Shown: positions 63,323 through 64,000 of the stretch, one piece after another | Numbering within the stretch: position 1 is the first letter of the stretch | Layout of the letters: the number at the start of each line of letters is the position of its first letter | DNA from: Trichodelitschia bisporula | Lineage: Eukaryota > Ascomycota > Dothideomycetes > Phaeotrichales > Phaeotrichaceae | Length of the DNA: 64,000 nt | NCBI GenBank assembly: GCA_010356995.1 | Contig: ML996713.1 | Span: 21,612 to 85,611, forward strand | Direction of reading: 5' to 3' | Made by a program: the position numbers and the translations under genes | Notes under the pieces: generated by a model | Databases searched by the model: none | What the model was told of the DNA's origin: nothing | Seen by the model: the letters and a program-made list of their open reading frames with translations, nothing else

Positions 63323-63652
63323 TCACCGTCCTCTTTTCCCAATATTCGAAATCCTCCCCTCGCCCGCCTTCCGCCATAGCCACAAGGCGATGTCCATCAG
63401 CCGCTCACCCAGCCCAGGCCCGTCCCATCTCACACCCCCTCTCCGCCTAAATTCCTCGCTCGCGAAGCACACGGAGCACCCGCCCAACACCCAGCACGGC
63501 TCCTCTTTCTCCGGATGCTGCGCGGGGTCGAGCCACTCGCCACAGTACCTCGTGAGTCCGGTCTCGACGTGGCCGCAGGGGAAGATGAACACGCTCATTA
63601 CGCACGTGGTTGAGGGCGAGATTGAAAGGTGAGGGTGAAGGCGGGCGAGCAT
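63323..63652 (-). CDS. Small Cys-rich protein with CGH motif
   Basis: 109 aa from the ATG at 63652, or 91 aa from 63598 (MSVFIFPCGHVETGLTRYCG), the latter matching the layout of its neighbour (short hydrophobic start, CGH, a Cys 9-10 residues later). Further Cys residues occur in EEPCWVLGGCSVCFASEEF. The C-terminal third is basic with a LGERLMDIALWLWRKAGEGR helix. Convergent with the gene at 62882-63169 (153 bp apart). Zinc binding is plausible; function unknown. Confidence 0.55.
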   Translation of the reverse strand: MLARLHPHLSISPSTTCVMSVFIFPCGHVETGLTRYCGEWLDPAQHPEKEEPCWVLGGCSVCFASEEFRRRGGVRWDGPGLGERLMDIALWLWRKAGEGRISNIGKRGR

Positions 63653-64000
63653 CGAGGCGATGGAGGTATATTGTAATGGAAGCACGGCTTTGATGTGTGC
63701 TATGGCAGCAGTGGGAAGTGGAGAGTTTGATGAAGGAAAATGGAGAGGAGAGAGTGAGAGACTCTCAAGACTGCCAGAGGACCTCCTCTGCTCCTTCCTC
63801 CCATTATGCGCACATTACACCATGTTCTTTCTTCAGAGAGGTATATTCCTCCCTAACATATCAATGCTCCTATCATATATCCATCCCAAACCCCCCCATC
63901 CTCGCGTTTCCCCACCCAACATCCATCACCAGCCACCCAATCCTCTTCATTTACCACCCATTAGCCATTATTTCTCTCCATCATCTTCCTCGTCATCCAG
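63653..64000. other. Right-edge intergenic region with dispersed repeat copy 3
   Basis: Promoter side of the Cys-rich gene, with the repeat at 63783-63818 (CTCCTCTGCTCCTTCCTCCC then ATTATGCGCACATTAC) and a pyrimidine-rich stretch to the window end. No gene seen. Confidence 0.5.

Overview
This is a nuclear chromosome segment from a filamentous ascomycete (Pezizomycotina). The signs are: many 40-60 bp introns with GT-AG borders and a CTAAC/CTGAC-like branch site close to the 3' end; a secreted plant-biomass-degrading enzyme set (AA9 monooxygenase, CalB-like lipase); a Yra1/ALY export factor whose two UAP56-binding motifs are both visible; a Cti6-type PHD protein; a Sat4/Hal4-type kinase; and decayed retrotransposon pieces. 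I cannot fix the class from sequence alone. Coding strands alternate and there are no operons. All coordinates below come from reading exons by hand, with phase checked across each junction; a multi-exon gene is given as one span and its exons are listed in the text.

Left part (1-11.2 kb): two secreted enzymes on the minus strand (5' end of a CalB-like lipase, a complete AA9 LPMO), a DEDDy 3'-5' exonuclease-domain protein, a small unknown protein, then a divergent pair sharing one 458 bp promoter: an eight-exon Hsp70-like ATPase and an intronless coiled-coil protein of unknown function.

Middle-left (12.5-25.1 kb): a large intronless unknown protein; a tandem array of one intact and three decayed copies of a tiny gene; Yra1/ALY; histone H4 (10-nt first coding exon); a short-chain dehydrogenase; a STRAP-type WD40 protein (also with a 10-nt first coding exon).

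Middle (26.9-43.6 kb): a small-subunit catalase, the Cti6-like PHD protein, a conserved fungal protein with a Cys-x2-Cys segment and basic tract, then a gene-poor stretch (34-38 kb) with remnants of LTR retrotransposons, a small two-exon unknown gene, an EthD-like/dimeric alpha-beta barrel protein, an unassigned open frame, and a Sat4/Hal4-like protein kinase.

Right part (43.6-64 kb): a 6.2 kb gene-free stretch, a Ser/Ala/Pro heptapeptide-repeat protein that may be secreted, a PEBP-like secreted protein, and from 56 kb on an accessory zone: two paralogous copies of a low-complexity gene family, small Cys/His-rich proteins, internal tandem repeats and a short dispersed repeat also present near 5.4 kb. 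Housekeeping RNA and chromatin genes (Yra1, H4, Cti6, STRAP) lie between accessory blocks. I found no tRNA, rRNA, CRISPR or recognisable biosynthetic cluster.
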